Positions 33,703 to 42,624 of a stretch of 44,727 bases of DNA are shown here, piece by piece. Location of the stretch: the NCBI GenBank assembly GCA_016873155.1, contig VGXX01000007.1, positions 1 through 44,727 on the forward strand, written 5' to 3'. The stretch comes from Planctomycetota bacterium (GTDB taxonomy: Bacteria > Planctomycetota > Brocadiia > Brocadiales > Brocadiaceae). Both the position numbers and the translations under genes were made by a program. The notes below the pieces were generated by a model that saw only the letters and a program-made list of their open reading frames with translations, did no database searches and had not been told where the DNA came from. The first letter of the stretch is position 1; every line of letters begins with the position of its first letter.

Positions 33703-34125
33703 TTACTGCTTACGGGTTAATGGGGTATAGTGTGTTCGCAGGTAATTGATGATTTGCCTCGCCGAGTCCTCTGAAATCGGAGATCCATGTATATCGATCA
33801 TCTTGTTAACCACGGACTCCCACGTAGCGGCCGGAAGCGGAGGTTGCATGGTAATGTACGTGGTGCTGTGACAGAACCTGCAAAATATCTGGATAATTTC
33901 ACGACCTTCGCCCTGAGCAAGTTCCGGAGTATAAAGGGGATATGCCCCCACACTGTAAACACCATCGGTTGACTGTTGAGCCGGACTAGATTGGCGAACA
34001 TTCCCCAGTGTACCCTGACTGTACTGTCCGCTATGAATCAAACCGGGAATCCCACTTTCAGCTAAAATAGTCCCGCTCAATATAACCAGAAGAAGTCCTA
34101 TTATAATGCAACCCTTCTTTTTCAT
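33703..34125 (-). CDS. Small exported c-type cytochrome (SorB-like)
   Basis: A signal peptide (MKKKGCIIIGLLLVILSGTILA) and a single haem-binding motif C-R-F-C-H are present in a product of about 140 residues. Start 34125 is chosen over the in-frame ATG at 34137 because GAGG lies six bases upstream of it. The gene follows the molybdoenzyme gene in the same direction with a gap of about 35 bases, as sorB follows sorA in sulfite dehydrogenases, where the cytochrome accepts electrons from the Mo centre. The symbol is left blank because the electron partner and substrate are inferred from context. Confidence 0.75.
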   Translation of the reverse strand: MKKKGCIIIGLLLVILSGTILAESGIPGLIHSGQYSQGTLGNVRQSSPAQQSTDGVYSVGAYPLYTPELAQGEGREIIQIFCRFCHSTTYITMQPPLPAATWESVVNKMIDIHGSPISEDSARQIINYLRTHYTPLTRKQ

Positions 34126-34159
34126 TTCAGTCCTCATTAATTAAATACCGATATCTATA

Positions 34160-35455
34160 CTACTTCGCTGCACCTACAAACACTTCCTGCCGCTCTATCC
34201 TGTTCCACAGATAGCCACCAGGGTTCCAGACCCCTTCGTCTGGCTGCGTATTACCTTTTTCATCGGTCGCCCGCACGGCAAGCACGTACTTGCCGGTACG
34301 CTTAGGAATCCAGGTCGTCTCCCAGGTGCGGAATGAATACTGGCCGTAATCTTCCCCCAGTTCAGCCTTGGCCCACAACTTGCCGCCGTCCCATGAGAAC
34401 TCCACCTTGACCACACGCCCATAGCCGCTGAAGGCAATACCCCGCACTGTTACCGGCATCTCTTCAGGAATTTTGCCCGACCCATCCGGGATAATAATAA
34501 ACGATCGTACGGGCATCGACCCAATCGGTATCATTTCGACATTACCTTCATGGATGTCTTTTGGGGTGGTATTACCCCTTGGAGTATTGGGAATGCAATA
34601 CGCCTTCGCCATCCAGTAATTGGTGTCAGGTTCTGTCAATACACGGATCCACGTCAGCGCCTTAGTCCAGTACGTCGCAAACTTACCCGGAACTACCAGC
34701 CGTACCGGAAATCCGTTAAGCATGGGCAGCGGCTCTCCATTCATCTCATAAGCCACGATGGTTTCGTCTATGACGGGGTCACTAAGACCCAAAGATTTTA
34801 AGTAACTATGCGAACCCTTACCCTCCGGTCCTCTGCCCCTGTCCAACCCCTCAAATTGTACCTGAGAAGAACCTGTCCTGACCCCGGCAGCATTCAATAA
34901 ATCTTTAAGACGCACTCCCGTAAAAAGGGCGTTGCCCATAGCTCCGTTCCCCCACTGCCCACCGGGCACCCTCGGCTGGAATCGACTGCGGCTATTGCCA
35001 GAGCATTGATTAGCAGCCGCAATGGAGACAGGCTTGAACTGGCTCATCAGGTCTAACATGGACAAGGTCAAAGGTTTTTCAACATTTCCCTCCACAAGAA
35101 GACGCCAATCAGAAAGACTCACGGCATTCGGAATTCCATCGAGATGCCAACGCACGTAAAAGGCTGCGTTTGGCGTGAAAGGGGTTAAGAAGTAATTTCT
35201 CGGTGTTTCAAGCTGGACAGGTCGGTCAGTGAGCTGGATCAAGGGAAGTTTTTGCGGATAGACGACAAATGAGCCTACCGAGTTCCAATAAGGATTTGCA
35301 TCGGGCCCGGTAAATCCGGGTAATGGCTCAATAGCCTGCACGGATACCTGCGCAGAAGCAGGAGCCAACCTGTTTAGACCCAGCAAGACTGCTCCTCCCC
35401 CGATCATCTTCAGCAGGAGTCTTCGGGACATGAACCATGATTTTTCTTCTAACAT
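34160..35455 (-). CDS. Tat-exported molybdopterin oxidoreductase, sulfite-dehydrogenase-like (SorA-like)
   Basis: The protein opens with a twin-arginine-type signal ([19 protein letters not shown]). The sulfite-oxidase fold follows: the molybdenum-ligating Cys lies in [14 protein letters not shown], followed by [23 protein letters not shown], and [11 protein letters not shown] and [14 protein letters not shown] lead into the C-terminal Ig-like dimerisation domain ([13 protein letters not shown]). The start at 35455 is preferred over 35482 because GAGG lies just upstream. With the adjacent c-type cytochrome it probably oxidises sulfite, or a related oxyanion, in the periplasm. YedY-like or other family activities cannot be excluded by sequence alone. 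Confidence 0.85.
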   Translation of the reverse strand: MLEEKSWFMSRRLLLKMIGGGAVLLGLNRLAPASAQVSVQAIEPLPGFTGPDANPYWNSVGSFVVYPQKLPLIQLTDRPVQLETPRNYFLTPFTPNAAFYVRWHLDGIPNAVSLSDWRLLVEGNVEKPLTLSMLDLMSQFKPVSIAAANQCSGNSRSRFQPRVPGGQWGNGAMGNALFTGVRLKDLLNAAGVRTGSSQVQFEGLDRGRGPEGKGSHSYLKSLGLSDPVIDETIVAYEMNGEPLPMLNGFPVRLVVPGKFATYWTKALTWIRVLTEPDTNYWMAKAYCIPNTPRGNTTPKDIHEGNVEMIPIGSMPVRSFIIIPDGSGKIPEEMPVTVRGIAFSGYGRVVKVEFSWDGGKLWAKAELGEDYGQYSFRTWETTWIPKRTGKYVLAVRATDEKGNTQPDEGVWNPGGYLWNRIERQEVFVGAAK

Positions 35456-35547
35456 CACCTCACCGCCTGTTTCACGGAGCAATGTCGGTGTAATTCATGA
35501 GCTACCCTTACATACTGACATCAAGGCATTTTCAACCACTCATGCTT

Positions 35548-35585
35548 AAAAAAACTAAACGGTTACGGGGGTTTTTCCCCGTTTT
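35548..35585 (-). terminator. Probable terminator of the TPR lipoprotein gene
   Basis: On the minus strand AAACGG pairs with CCGTTT around a GGGG/CCCC inner hairpin, followed by AG and TTTTTTT. It begins directly at the TPR stop codon. Confidence 0.6.
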
Positions 35586-37311
35586 ATTCGTGTTTGCTTG
35601 TGGTTTGAACCGATTCCAGTTTCTGGGAAATAGCGAATTCAGTTTCAGCTTCAACGCGCATACCCTTCTCCTGGTAAAGTAATCCCAGATTTTTATGGGC
35701 GCCAATGTCATCCGCATTTATATCCAAAACTTTTTTATAAACTTCAATCGCTTCATCGTGTTTACCAAGCTTTTGGTAGACAAGCCCAAGATTGTAACAG
35801 GCGTTTACAAGGTTTGGGTCTATTTCCACTGCCTTTTCCCATTGCGGAATGGCTGTGGTGTACATATTTTTCTTTGCATAGGCATTGCCTAATTTATAAT
35901 ACACCCCCGCATCGTTGGGATAAACCTCTGTAATCTTTTCCCAGGTTTGTATGGCCTTGTCTGTTAAACCTTTTGCATGGTAGGCATCAGCGAGGCTGGT
36001 AAGAGCATCATAATCATCCGGGTTGATTTCAACAACTTCAGTCCACATAGAAATGGCTCTGTCAAGCTTCCCCTGATTATAAAATGCCACTCCCAGGTTA
36101 AAGTATGCATCGGTATTTTTCGGATTTAGCTCGATAGTCTTCTTCCATGCGGAAATGGAACTGTCATGCTTACCCTGAGCCGCAAGGAGTTCGCCGTAAT
36201 TATAATATGCATCCGAATATGTGGGTTTGACGTCTATGGCCTTTTTGTATTCAGATAAAGCCTCCACCATCATATCCTTTTCCGCATAAACCTCACCCAG
36301 GGTAAAGTGTGCCTCCGCAATTTTCGGGTTAAGCTTCAGCGCCTGCCCTAGTGAAATTACGGCATCTTCAGGATTGCCCTCTTCACTATACAGGAGTCCA
36401 AGATTGTAATGCGCCTCGGCAAAATCAGTCTCCAGTTCCAGCGCTTTTTTAAAGGCACTTGCAGCTTCCCTGAGATCACCCTTTGCATAGAGCGCAATTC
36501 CGAGATTATTAAAGGCCTCAGGATAATTTTTATCCAGCTGAATGGCTGCTTTATGTTCGATAACGGACTTTCCCAAAAGCCCTTGCTCGTAATACAAGGC
36601 GCCAAGATAATTGTGCGCCTCCGCATCCTTAGGATCTAACTCAATTGTTCGTTTGAACTCATTGACGGCCTTGTCAAATGCCTTTTTTTTATAATAAGCC
36701 ATTCCCAGGATAAAATGAGTGTCAGCTGAATCCGGATCGAGTTTGTTCGCCTTTTTTAATGAAGTAATACATTCATCCTGCATATCTTTTTCATAATAGA
36801 GAAGCCCCAGATTATAGTGTGTGTAAGCCACTGATGGATTAAGCTCAAGGCTTTCCTTAAAAGCGGAGAGTGATTCCGTAAAGGCATTTTTCTTTTTGTA
36901 TGCTAAACCGAGATCATTGTAAACATCAGCCCTTTCAGCGGTTTGGTTTGCCTTATAATAAGATACGGCAGCAAGCAACTCAGTGACGGCATCATCATAC
37001 TTGTCATTCTCATAATAGGCCTTTCCCAGATAGTGGCGAAGTTCCCCATCCTCTTTTATTCCTTCGGATGCCAGTTTCAATTCCTCCAGAGCCTCTTCCG
37101 TCATCCCTTTTTTGAAGTAAGAAATACCCTGTGTCTTATGCTGCGCCGGTGTGGTTGCGCCTGTGATCTTATTGGTAATCGAATCCAGATACCCCCTTTT
37201 TGGCTTCTTTTCAGCCTTTGCATAGTAGGGAGATCGGCACGCTGCCGGAAAAGTAATCAGTAGTAAAAGAATCCAAACCTGTTTTTTTATGTTCACGTTT
37301 AGGAGTTTCAA
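35584..37311 (-). CDS. TPR-repeat lipoprotein
   Basis: The 575-residue protein has a lipoprotein signal (VWILLLLITFPAAC, Cys as the acylation site). About fourteen 34-residue tetratricopeptide repeats follow, with the usual W/L-G-Y-A-F-A-P pattern (e.g. AEAHYNLGLLYSEEGNPEDAV; NLGVAFYNQGKLDRAISMW). The repeats span nearly the whole mature chain, so it is a scaffold rather than an enzyme, anchored to a membrane on the periplasmic side. It stands alone between the molybdoenzyme gene and leuA; which complex it serves is unknown. Confidence 0.9.
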   Translation of the reverse strand: MKLLNVNIKKQVWILLLLITFPAACRSPYYAKAEKKPKRGYLDSITNKITGATTPAQHKTQGISYFKKGMTEEALEELKLASEGIKEDGELRHYLGKAYYENDKYDDAVTELLAAVSYYKANQTAERADVYNDLGLAYKKKNAFTESLSAFKESLELNPSVAYTHYNLGLLYYEKDMQDECITSLKKANKLDPDSADTHFILGMAYYKKKAFDKAVNEFKRTIELDPKDAEAHNYLGALYYEQGLLGKSVIEHKAAIQLDKNYPEAFNNLGIALYAKGDLREAASAFKKALELETDFAEAHYNLGLLYSEEGNPEDAVISLGQALKLNPKIAEAHFTLGEVYAEKDMMVEALSEYKKAIDVKPTYSDAYYNYGELLAAQGKHDSSISAWKKTIELNPKNTDAYFNLGVAFYNQGKLDRAISMWTEVVEINPDDYDALTSLADAYHAKGLTDKAIQTWEKITEVYPNDAGVYYKLGNAYAKKNMYTTAIPQWEKAVEIDPNLVNACYNLGLVYQKLGKHDEAIEVYKKVLDINADDIGAHKNLGLLYQEKGMRVEAETEFAISQKLESVQTTSKHE

Positions 37312-37446
37312 AATTGGATATGGCTGAACGCGGGTTATTGAGATTTTAAAACAAAACTAAAACATAGAATATTATCTGAGAAAATCTGCGTCCTCAATTA
37401 TTGTGGATTCAATCTATCAAAGTAGTATCCTATTGTCAAATAGTTA

Positions 37447-37476
37447 TTGAATGTGGTTAGGGTGTTATAGTAAAAT
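37447..37476 (+). promoter_or_regulatory. Promoter of the leuA-aroDE-aroK operon
   Basis: TTGAAT (37447-37452) and TAAAAT (37471-37476) are 18 bases apart. The expected start near 37483 lies before the chosen leuA start at 37523 and after the upstream in-frame ATG at 37451, which supports the shorter protein. Confidence 0.5.
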
Positions 37477-37522
37477 TTGTTTTGCAAAATATAATTTAGG
37501 ATATAGAGCAGGAATAATTCTC

Positions 37523-39031
37523 ATGACAAATAACATAATTATTTTTGATACAACCCTTCGAGACGGGGAGCAGTCGCCTGGCGCCAGCCTGGATATTAAT
37601 GAAAAAGTAAGCATTGCCAGGCAGTTGGCTTTGCTGAATGTGGATGTTATCGAGGCGGGGTTCCCTGTATCATCGCCGGGTGATTTTGAATCGGTCAGCA
37701 GGATTGCCCGTGAAGTAAGGGGTGTTTCTGTGGCAGGTCTTGCCCGCGCCGTCGAGAAGGACATTGACAGCGCTGCCAGGGCGCTTGAAAAGGCCGAAAA
37801 ACCCAGAATCCACGTCTTTCTGGCCACCTCGGAGATTCACCGTAAATACAAACTCCTCAAGGCAAAGGAGGAGATTATCCATTTGGCCGTGAAGGGGGTT
37901 AAGCATGCCTTGAAATATGTGGACGACGTTGAGTTTTCACCGGAGGACGCCTCGCGAACGGAATTGGATTTTCTCATCCAGGTTGTAGAGGCCGTTATCG
38001 AAGCCGGCGCAAGGACGGTTAATATTCCCGATACCGTGGGCTATGCCGTACCAGACCATTACGCCTCCATCATCAGGGGATTAAAAGAAAACGTGAAAAA
38101 TATCGGGAAGGCTGTTATCAGCGTTCACTGCCATAATGACCTCGGGCTTGCTGTAGCAAACTCACTTGCCGCCGTGAAGGCCGGCGCACAGCAGGTAGAA
38201 TGCACCATAAATGGAATTGGAGAACGGGCAGGGAATGCGGCGTTAGAAGAGATTGTTATGGCCCTTAAGACACGAAGGGACTTTTACCATTGTTCCACCC
38301 GTATTGCTACAAAAGAATTGATTGCAACCAGCAGACTGGTAAGCACCCTGTCAGGACTGCGGGTACAGAGGAACAAGGCCATTGTCGGCGAGAACGCATT
38401 TGCACATCAATCCGGCGTACATCAGGACGGAGTACTCAAAGAACGTACGACCTACGAGATTATGAAACCGGAAGACGTTGGATTACAAAAAACCAGAATT
38501 GTACTCGGTAAGCTATCGGGGCGGCATGCATTCAAAGAACGGATCAAGGAGCTGGGCTATGAATTGTCTGAAGAAGAATTTGAACGTGCTTTTGAGGAAT
38601 TCAAGCATATTGCCGACAAAAAGAAAGAGGTCTTTGATGAAGATATCGAAGCCATCGTAGGGGTAGAAAAGATGGACGTTCCCGATATCTTTCATTTGGA
38701 GAGCCTCAGTATCAGTTGCGGACCTGATGCAGTGCCAACCGCGGGGGTAAGGCTCAAGTTGCAAGACGGTCGTGTGGTAAATAATGCCACGATTGGTGAC
38801 GGTCCTATCGACGCCCTTTTTAAGGCAATCGACCTCTCAACGGGAATTCCCGGGAAATTGCAGGACTATAACATTCGCGCAGTCACCGGCGGGAAAGACG
38901 CCATGGGCGAGGTTTCCGTAAATGTCGAAGTGAATGGCAAAACTGTCAGAGGCCGTGCCGTGAGCACAGATATTATTGAAGCAAGCGCAAAGGCTTATTT
39001 GAATGCCATTAATAAGGTAACTGCAAAATAA
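37523..39031 (+). CDS. leuA: 2-isopropylmalate synthase
   Basis: The 502-residue enzyme condenses acetyl-CoA with 2-oxoisovalerate, the first step of leucine synthesis. The N-terminal signature [16 protein letters not shown] and the metal-binding [23 protein letters not shown] are present. The accessory segments ([18 protein letters not shown]) and a full C-terminal regulatory domain ([24 protein letters not shown]) follow, as in leucine-feedback-regulated LeuA. Start 37523 is chosen because the 24 upstream residues are not family-like and a promoter overlaps them. It overlaps the aroDE start by one base. Confidence 0.95.
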   Translation: MTNNIIIFDTTLRDGEQSPGASLDINEKVSIARQLALLNVDVIEAGFPVSSPGDFESVSRIAREVRGVSVAGLARAVEKDIDSAARALEKAEKPRIHVFLATSEIHRKYKLLKAKEEIIHLAVKGVKHALKYVDDVEFSPEDASRTELDFLIQVVEAVIEAGARTVNIPDTVGYAVPDHYASIIRGLKENVKNIGKAVISVHCHNDLGLAVANSLAAVKAGAQQVECTINGIGERAGNAALEEIVMALKTRRDFYHCSTRIATKELIATSRLVSTLSGLRVQRNKAIVGENAFAHQSGVHQDGVLKERTTYEIMKPEDVGLQKTRIVLGKLSGRHAFKERIKELGYELSEEEFERAFEEFKHIADKKKEVFDEDIEAIVGVEKMDVPDIFHLESLSISCGPDAVPTAGVRLKLQDGRVVNNATIGDGPIDALFKAIDLSTGIPGKLQDYNIRAVTGGKDAMGEVSVNVEVNGKTVRGRAVSTDIIEASAKAYLNAINKVTAK

Positions 39032-40533
39032 TGATCTGTATACCCATCATTGCAAATAACCTCGCAGACGCCCTTCACGATATGGCAGAGGCATCAAAGG
39101 TCGCAGATATTGTCGAATTACGCATAGACTATATAAAGAACGTCGATCTGAAACGTTTACTGGAAAAGCGCACAAAGCCTGTAATTGTCACCAACAGACC
39201 CGTTCGTGAAGGAGGCAAGTTTGACGGTAGCGAAGAAGAGAGGATTGCGCTCTTGAAACTTGCCGTACAGCTACAGGCCGATTATGTGGATGTCGAGCAC
39301 GACAGTATTCAACATTTATGTAGGGACACGGAACACCGTGTCCCTACTAAGATAATTGTGTCCTACCACAATTTCCGTGAAACACCCGAAGACTTAACCG
39401 ATATTTACAAAAGACTCAGCCGGAGCGGCGCTGACATTGTCAAAATCGTTACTCACGCCTACAACATTACAGACAACGTCAGGATATATCAACTCCTCCA
39501 ACAATCCCAAATGCCTGTGATATCATTTTGTATGGGTGAACTGGGCATCATCAGCCGCATCTTGTATAAAAGGTTCGGCAGCTATTTGACCTTTGCCTCG
39601 CTTCAGGCCGGGAAAGAATCCGCCCCTGGTCAGATCAATATCCACGAGCTTTTAAATACCTATCAGGCCCAAAAACAGGATAAGCACTCGGCAATTTACG
39701 GGTTGATCGGCAATCCAGTTTCCCACAGCATTAGCCCGATCATCCATAATACGCTTTTTAGGGAAATGAATTTTAACAGCATTTACGTCCCTTTTAAGGT
39801 GGATACAATTGGTAATTTTATGAGGGAGTTTAGAAAATTAGACATAAGAGGTTACAGTGTGACGATTCCTCATAAGGAATCGGTAATAAATCATCTGGAT
39901 GCAATCGATCCAATGGCAAAGAAGATCGGCGCTGTAAATACTATTGTAAATAGGGATGGACAATTAGTCGGTTATAATACCGACTGTGAGGCAGCTATTA
40001 AAGTATTGGAAGGCGCCGACAGCAGGGGCGAACGGCCGTTCCCCCATACAAAGCATGCGCATTTGAGAGAAAAAAGGGTTACCATCATAGGCGCTGGAGG
40101 TGCCGCCCGAGCAATTGCCTTTGGATTAAAGGAGTGTCATGCGCAGGCAACGATTATTAATAGAAATTATGCACGGGCACAATCACTTGCCAGGGACGTT
40201 GGATGTATTGCCAGAAAAATCGATGACCCTCAGGCATTCGATACCGATATATTGATTAATGCCACTCCTGTGGGCATGTATCCAAAAATCAACGAAACAC
40301 CTATCGATAAAGATAAGTTGAAGCCCGGCATGATCGTCTTCGACACTATTTATAATCCGATTGAAACAAAACTATTGCGCGATGCTAAGGCTCAGGGCTG
40401 CTGGACTGTAAGCGGTTTGTCAATGTTTGCCTATCAAGCAGCAGCGCAATTTAAACTCTGGACAGGCCAGATGCCGTCTGTAGAAATAATAGAAGAAATT
40501 GCTTATAAACATTTAGCTATGGAGAGTGATTGA
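39031..40533 (+). CDS. aroDE: Fused 3-dehydroquinate dehydratase / shikimate dehydrogenase
   Basis: Residues 1 to about 220 are a class I dehydroquinase (EGGKFDGSEEERIALL; VSYHNFRETP; DIVKIVTHAYN with the Schiff-base Lys; ISFCMGELGIISRI). Residues about 230-500 are shikimate dehydrogenase (GLIGNPVSHSISPIIHN; VTIPHKE with the catalytic Lys; NTIVN; NTDCEAA; IIGAGGAARAIAFGL; ATPVGMYP). The chain performs two consecutive shikimate-pathway steps, a fusion common in Planctomycetes and plants. Two palindromic elements (39320-39347 and 40022-40049) sit in frame. They add CRDTEHRVPT before the KIIVSYHNF strand and SRGERPFPHT just before the nucleotide-binding strand. Confidence 0.95.
   Translation: MICIPIIANNLADALHDMAEASKVADIVELRIDYIKNVDLKRLLEKRTKPVIVTNRPVREGGKFDGSEEERIALLKLAVQLQADYVDVEHDSIQHLCRDTEHRVPTKIIVSYHNFRETPEDLTDIYKRLSRSGADIVKIVTHAYNITDNVRIYQLLQQSQMPVISFCMGELGIISRILYKRFGSYLTFASLQAGKESAPGQINIHELLNTYQAQKQDKHSAIYGLIGNPVSHSISPIIHNTLFREMNFNSIYVPFKVDTIGNFMREFRKLDIRGYSVTIPHKESVINHLDAIDPMAKKIGAVNTIVNRDGQLVGYNTDCEAAIKVLEGADSRGERPFPHTKHAHLREKRVTIIGAGGAARAIAFGLKECHAQATIINRNYARAQSLARDVGCIARKIDDPQAFDTDILINATPVGMYPKINETPIDKDKLKPGMIVFDTIYNPIETKLLRDAKAQGCWTVSGLSMFAYQAAAQFKLWTGQMPSVEIIEEIAYKHLAMESD
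39320..39347. repeat. 28-bp palindromic element inside aroDE (copy 2)
   Basis: Arms GTAGGGACACGG and CCGTGTCCCTAC are perfect inverted copies around the loop AACA. The element is translated as CRDTEHRVPT, in the same phase as copy 1. Confidence 0.9.
40022..40049. repeat. 28-bp palindromic element inside aroDE, partly decayed (copy 3)
   Basis: GCAGGGGCGAAC and GTTCCCCCATAC flank GGCC. Three positions no longer pair, but length, arm size and translation phase (SRGERPFPHT) match copies 1 and 2. Confidence 0.75.
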
Positions 40534-41086
40534 GTCACTATCATCAACATTGAACATCATCTTAATTGGTTTTCGTGGCACCGGCAAAACCACTATAGGT
40601 AGAATGCTTGCGCAACGGCTTGGTAAGGAATTTGTTGATGCCGATGTGTATTTAGAGCAAAAGGAAGGAAAGAGTGTCAAAGACATATTTGCAGAAGGCG
40701 GAGAGAAGCTCTTTCGGGAGATTGAAACGGAGATCATCGCAGAATTGTGTCTTTCAGATAACAGGGTTGTTGCAACGGGCGGCGGGGCAATCCTTCGGGA
40801 AGAAAATGTAAGGACGCTCAAAAAAAGTGGGATTATAATCCTTTTAGAAGCGGATACTGATACAATCTATAGACGAATCCATAGGGATACCACAACTGAA
40901 CAGCGAAGACCCAGCCTTACCAATCGCAACGCATATGAGGAAATTGAGTATCTGTTGGAATACCGAAGACCGTTGTATGACAAGACGGCGGATTTCGTAA
41001 TAAACACAGCCAGCATGTCAGTAACCGATGCTGCAACCAGAATAATAACCTTCCTTCGCAACCACGTAATGGATCTCAAAAATTAG
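40526..41086 (+). CDS. aroK: Shikimate kinase
   Basis: The protein of about 180 residues has a Walker A loop (GFRGTGKTTIGRMLAQRLG), the shikimate-binding DADVYLE and the GGGA motif (VVATGGGAILRE), plus the lid region with RRPSLTN. It phosphorylates shikimate, the step after AroE, and overlaps aroDE by 8 bases, so three successive enzyme activities are co-expressed. The longest start is GTG at 40526; TTG at 40550 would give the more typical LNIILIGFRG opening. No ATG is available and neither start has a strong ribosome-binding site, consistent with translational coupling. Confidence 0.93.
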   Translation: MIESLSSTLNIILIGFRGTGKTTIGRMLAQRLGKEFVDADVYLEQKEGKSVKDIFAEGGEKLFREIETEIIAELCLSDNRVVATGGGAILREENVRTLKKSGIIILLEADTDTIYRRIHRDTTTEQRRPSLTNRNAYEEIEYLLEYRRPLYDKTADFVINTASMSVTDAATRIITFLRNHVMDLKN

Positions 41087-41197
41087 TTTTAACACAGAGA
41101 CACGAATAAGGCAGAGGCAAGAAGTCAGAAGCAAGAGGGAAGGCAAGATACAAGATGCGAAACTTGTCTTCGTGAAAACGGTGGGCCGTGGTTACTC

Positions 41198-42436
41198 TTA
41201 TCTATCCCTCTCAGGCACAACAATCACCTTCCAGCCGTCCTCTTCCACTACTTGCGCATCGGGGTTACGCATAAGTCTTTTCAGTTTACGAGCGCTTCTA
41301 CGAATTGCATAAGATGTACCCGACACTACGGTAAATTCAAATGAGTCATTGTCAATGAGATTTCCTGAGGTATCTATGACTTTAACGCCGAAAGTGTATG
41401 ATCCCAATTCTATTGAAGAAGAAATAAGCAGATAATACTTATGCTGTCTTTCTTCTCCCGCTCTAAGATAAGTTGAAATTTTCCTGGAATTAGTTGTTAT
41501 TCCTTTCGGATTCTTTACGTATATCTGAATATAATATGCATAATAAGAATTACTATTGTTTTTCTCTTCAACGGTAAATTCCAGAACACCACCTTGTGAA
41601 ACCTCGATTTTGGTGGGAGGTGTTAGTGTGTGAGTAATGGTAGAAATTGAAGTAGGAGAAGTCCATAAATCAATGTTTTTAACGCCTGTTTTTTCCTCAT
41701 AGGGATCGGCACCATTACCATCCCAGCCATAGGGATCAACAGATACACCATTTTTTTTAACCTCAAAGTGCAAATGATAAGAATTAGGGCTTCCTTTATC
41801 TCCGCTATATCCAATAACATCTCCTCTATTCACAGATATTTTATTTTCTGAAAAAGCTCTGGATTCTAAATGCATGTAATAAGTTTTGTATCCATTCCCA
41901 TGATCTATATAGACTGTGTTATAAGAACTATTATCTACTAAATATGCAGTGCCAGATGCAGCCGCAAGTACCTTTGTGTTTTTTTTAGCTGGAAAGTCGT
42001 ATCCAGGGTGACCATCGTAATTCAATGTACTCGATCCAGTAAGTGTTGTACCAATATAATTGAGTTTGCCCTTTTTATAAAAGGTCGTCTCATCAGATTT
42101 CTTGTAACTATAAAGATTCTGGCCAGGACAATTTTCTTTTGAGCTTGCAGAATAAGGTTTTTCATCATAATTCGGGATAGTTCCTTTCTCATCTGTATAT
42201 GTACATACTATTTGATCGGGGCAGTAAGGATATTCCGTTGAATGATCGAAAACAGAACTTATTGGCGCAGTTGTGGCTGTGTAATCAGGCAGGGGAAAAC
42301 TTAAATAAAAATCACCATCGGATGCAAACAATGATTGGAATATTGAGAAAACAACACCAATTGCAACGAGATAGGGAAACACCATATAATGCTTAATACC
42401 AATTTTCATAACCGATATGGGTGTCTTTCCATTCAT
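41198..42436 (-). CDS. Exported M23-family (LytM-type) metallopeptidase
   Basis: The 412-residue protein has an N-terminal hydrophobic export segment (about 18-37). The M23 domain is at about 140-235: H143-PGY-D147 and H221-L-H223 are the zinc ligands and catalytic His, with YMHL at 187-190. All expected residues are present, so it should be active on peptidoglycan cross-links or other glycine-rich peptides. The C-terminal 170 residues form a beta-rich domain (GGVLEFTVEEKN; LGSYTFGVKVIDTSGNLI). It follows the large surface-protein gene in the same direction, 188 bases downstream of its stop. Confidence 0.9.
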   Translation of the reverse strand: MNGKTPISVMKIGIKHYMVFPYLVAIGVVFSIFQSLFASDGDFYLSFPLPDYTATTAPISSVFDHSTEYPYCPDQIVCTYTDEKGTIPNYDEKPYSASSKENCPGQNLYSYKKSDETTFYKKGKLNYIGTTLTGSSTLNYDGHPGYDFPAKKNTKVLAAASGTAYLVDNSSYNTVYIDHGNGYKTYYMHLESRAFSENKISVNRGDVIGYSGDKGSPNSYHLHFEVKKNGVSVDPYGWDGNGADPYEEKTGVKNIDLWTSPTSISTITHTLTPPTKIEVSQGGVLEFTVEEKNNSNSYYAYYIQIYVKNPKGITTNSRKISTYLRAGEERQHKYYLLISSSIELGSYTFGVKVIDTSGNLIDNDSFEFTVVSGTSYAIRRSARKLKRLMRNPDAQVVEEDGWKVIVVPERDR

Positions 42437-42528
42437 AATCCATTTTCTCCAGAAAACTACTCATCGATTTAATTTAAAGCCACGAATTCATTTTGTTGGG
42501 TACTCCTTAATATTCCTCAATATCCAAA

Positions 42529-42565
42529 GGCCAACTACCGGAATTTATTATTCCAGTAGTCAGCC
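42529..42565 (-). terminator. Long hairpin between the surface protein and M23 genes
   Basis: GGCCAACTACCGGAAT and ATTCCAGTAGTCAGCC form a 16-bp hairpin with a 5-nt loop. All pairs hold only on the minus strand, through G-U pairs. Only a short T run follows, so it may be an attenuator or processing site rather than a full terminator. Confidence 0.45.
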
Positions 42566-42624
42566 TTGCATTGCAAATCGTGCTTCTTAAGGAAGAGCGC
42601 TCTTTAATCTTTGCTCTTTAATCC

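Noticed and set aside
37451-37522. Upstream extension of leuA by 24 codons
   Set aside because: The extra residues do not resemble LeuA and the likely promoter -10 box (37471-37476) lies inside them.
41100-41170. Purine-rich tract after aroK (repeated GCAAGA/AGAAGC-like words)
   Set aside because: It is low-complexity spacer without clear periodicity or pairing.
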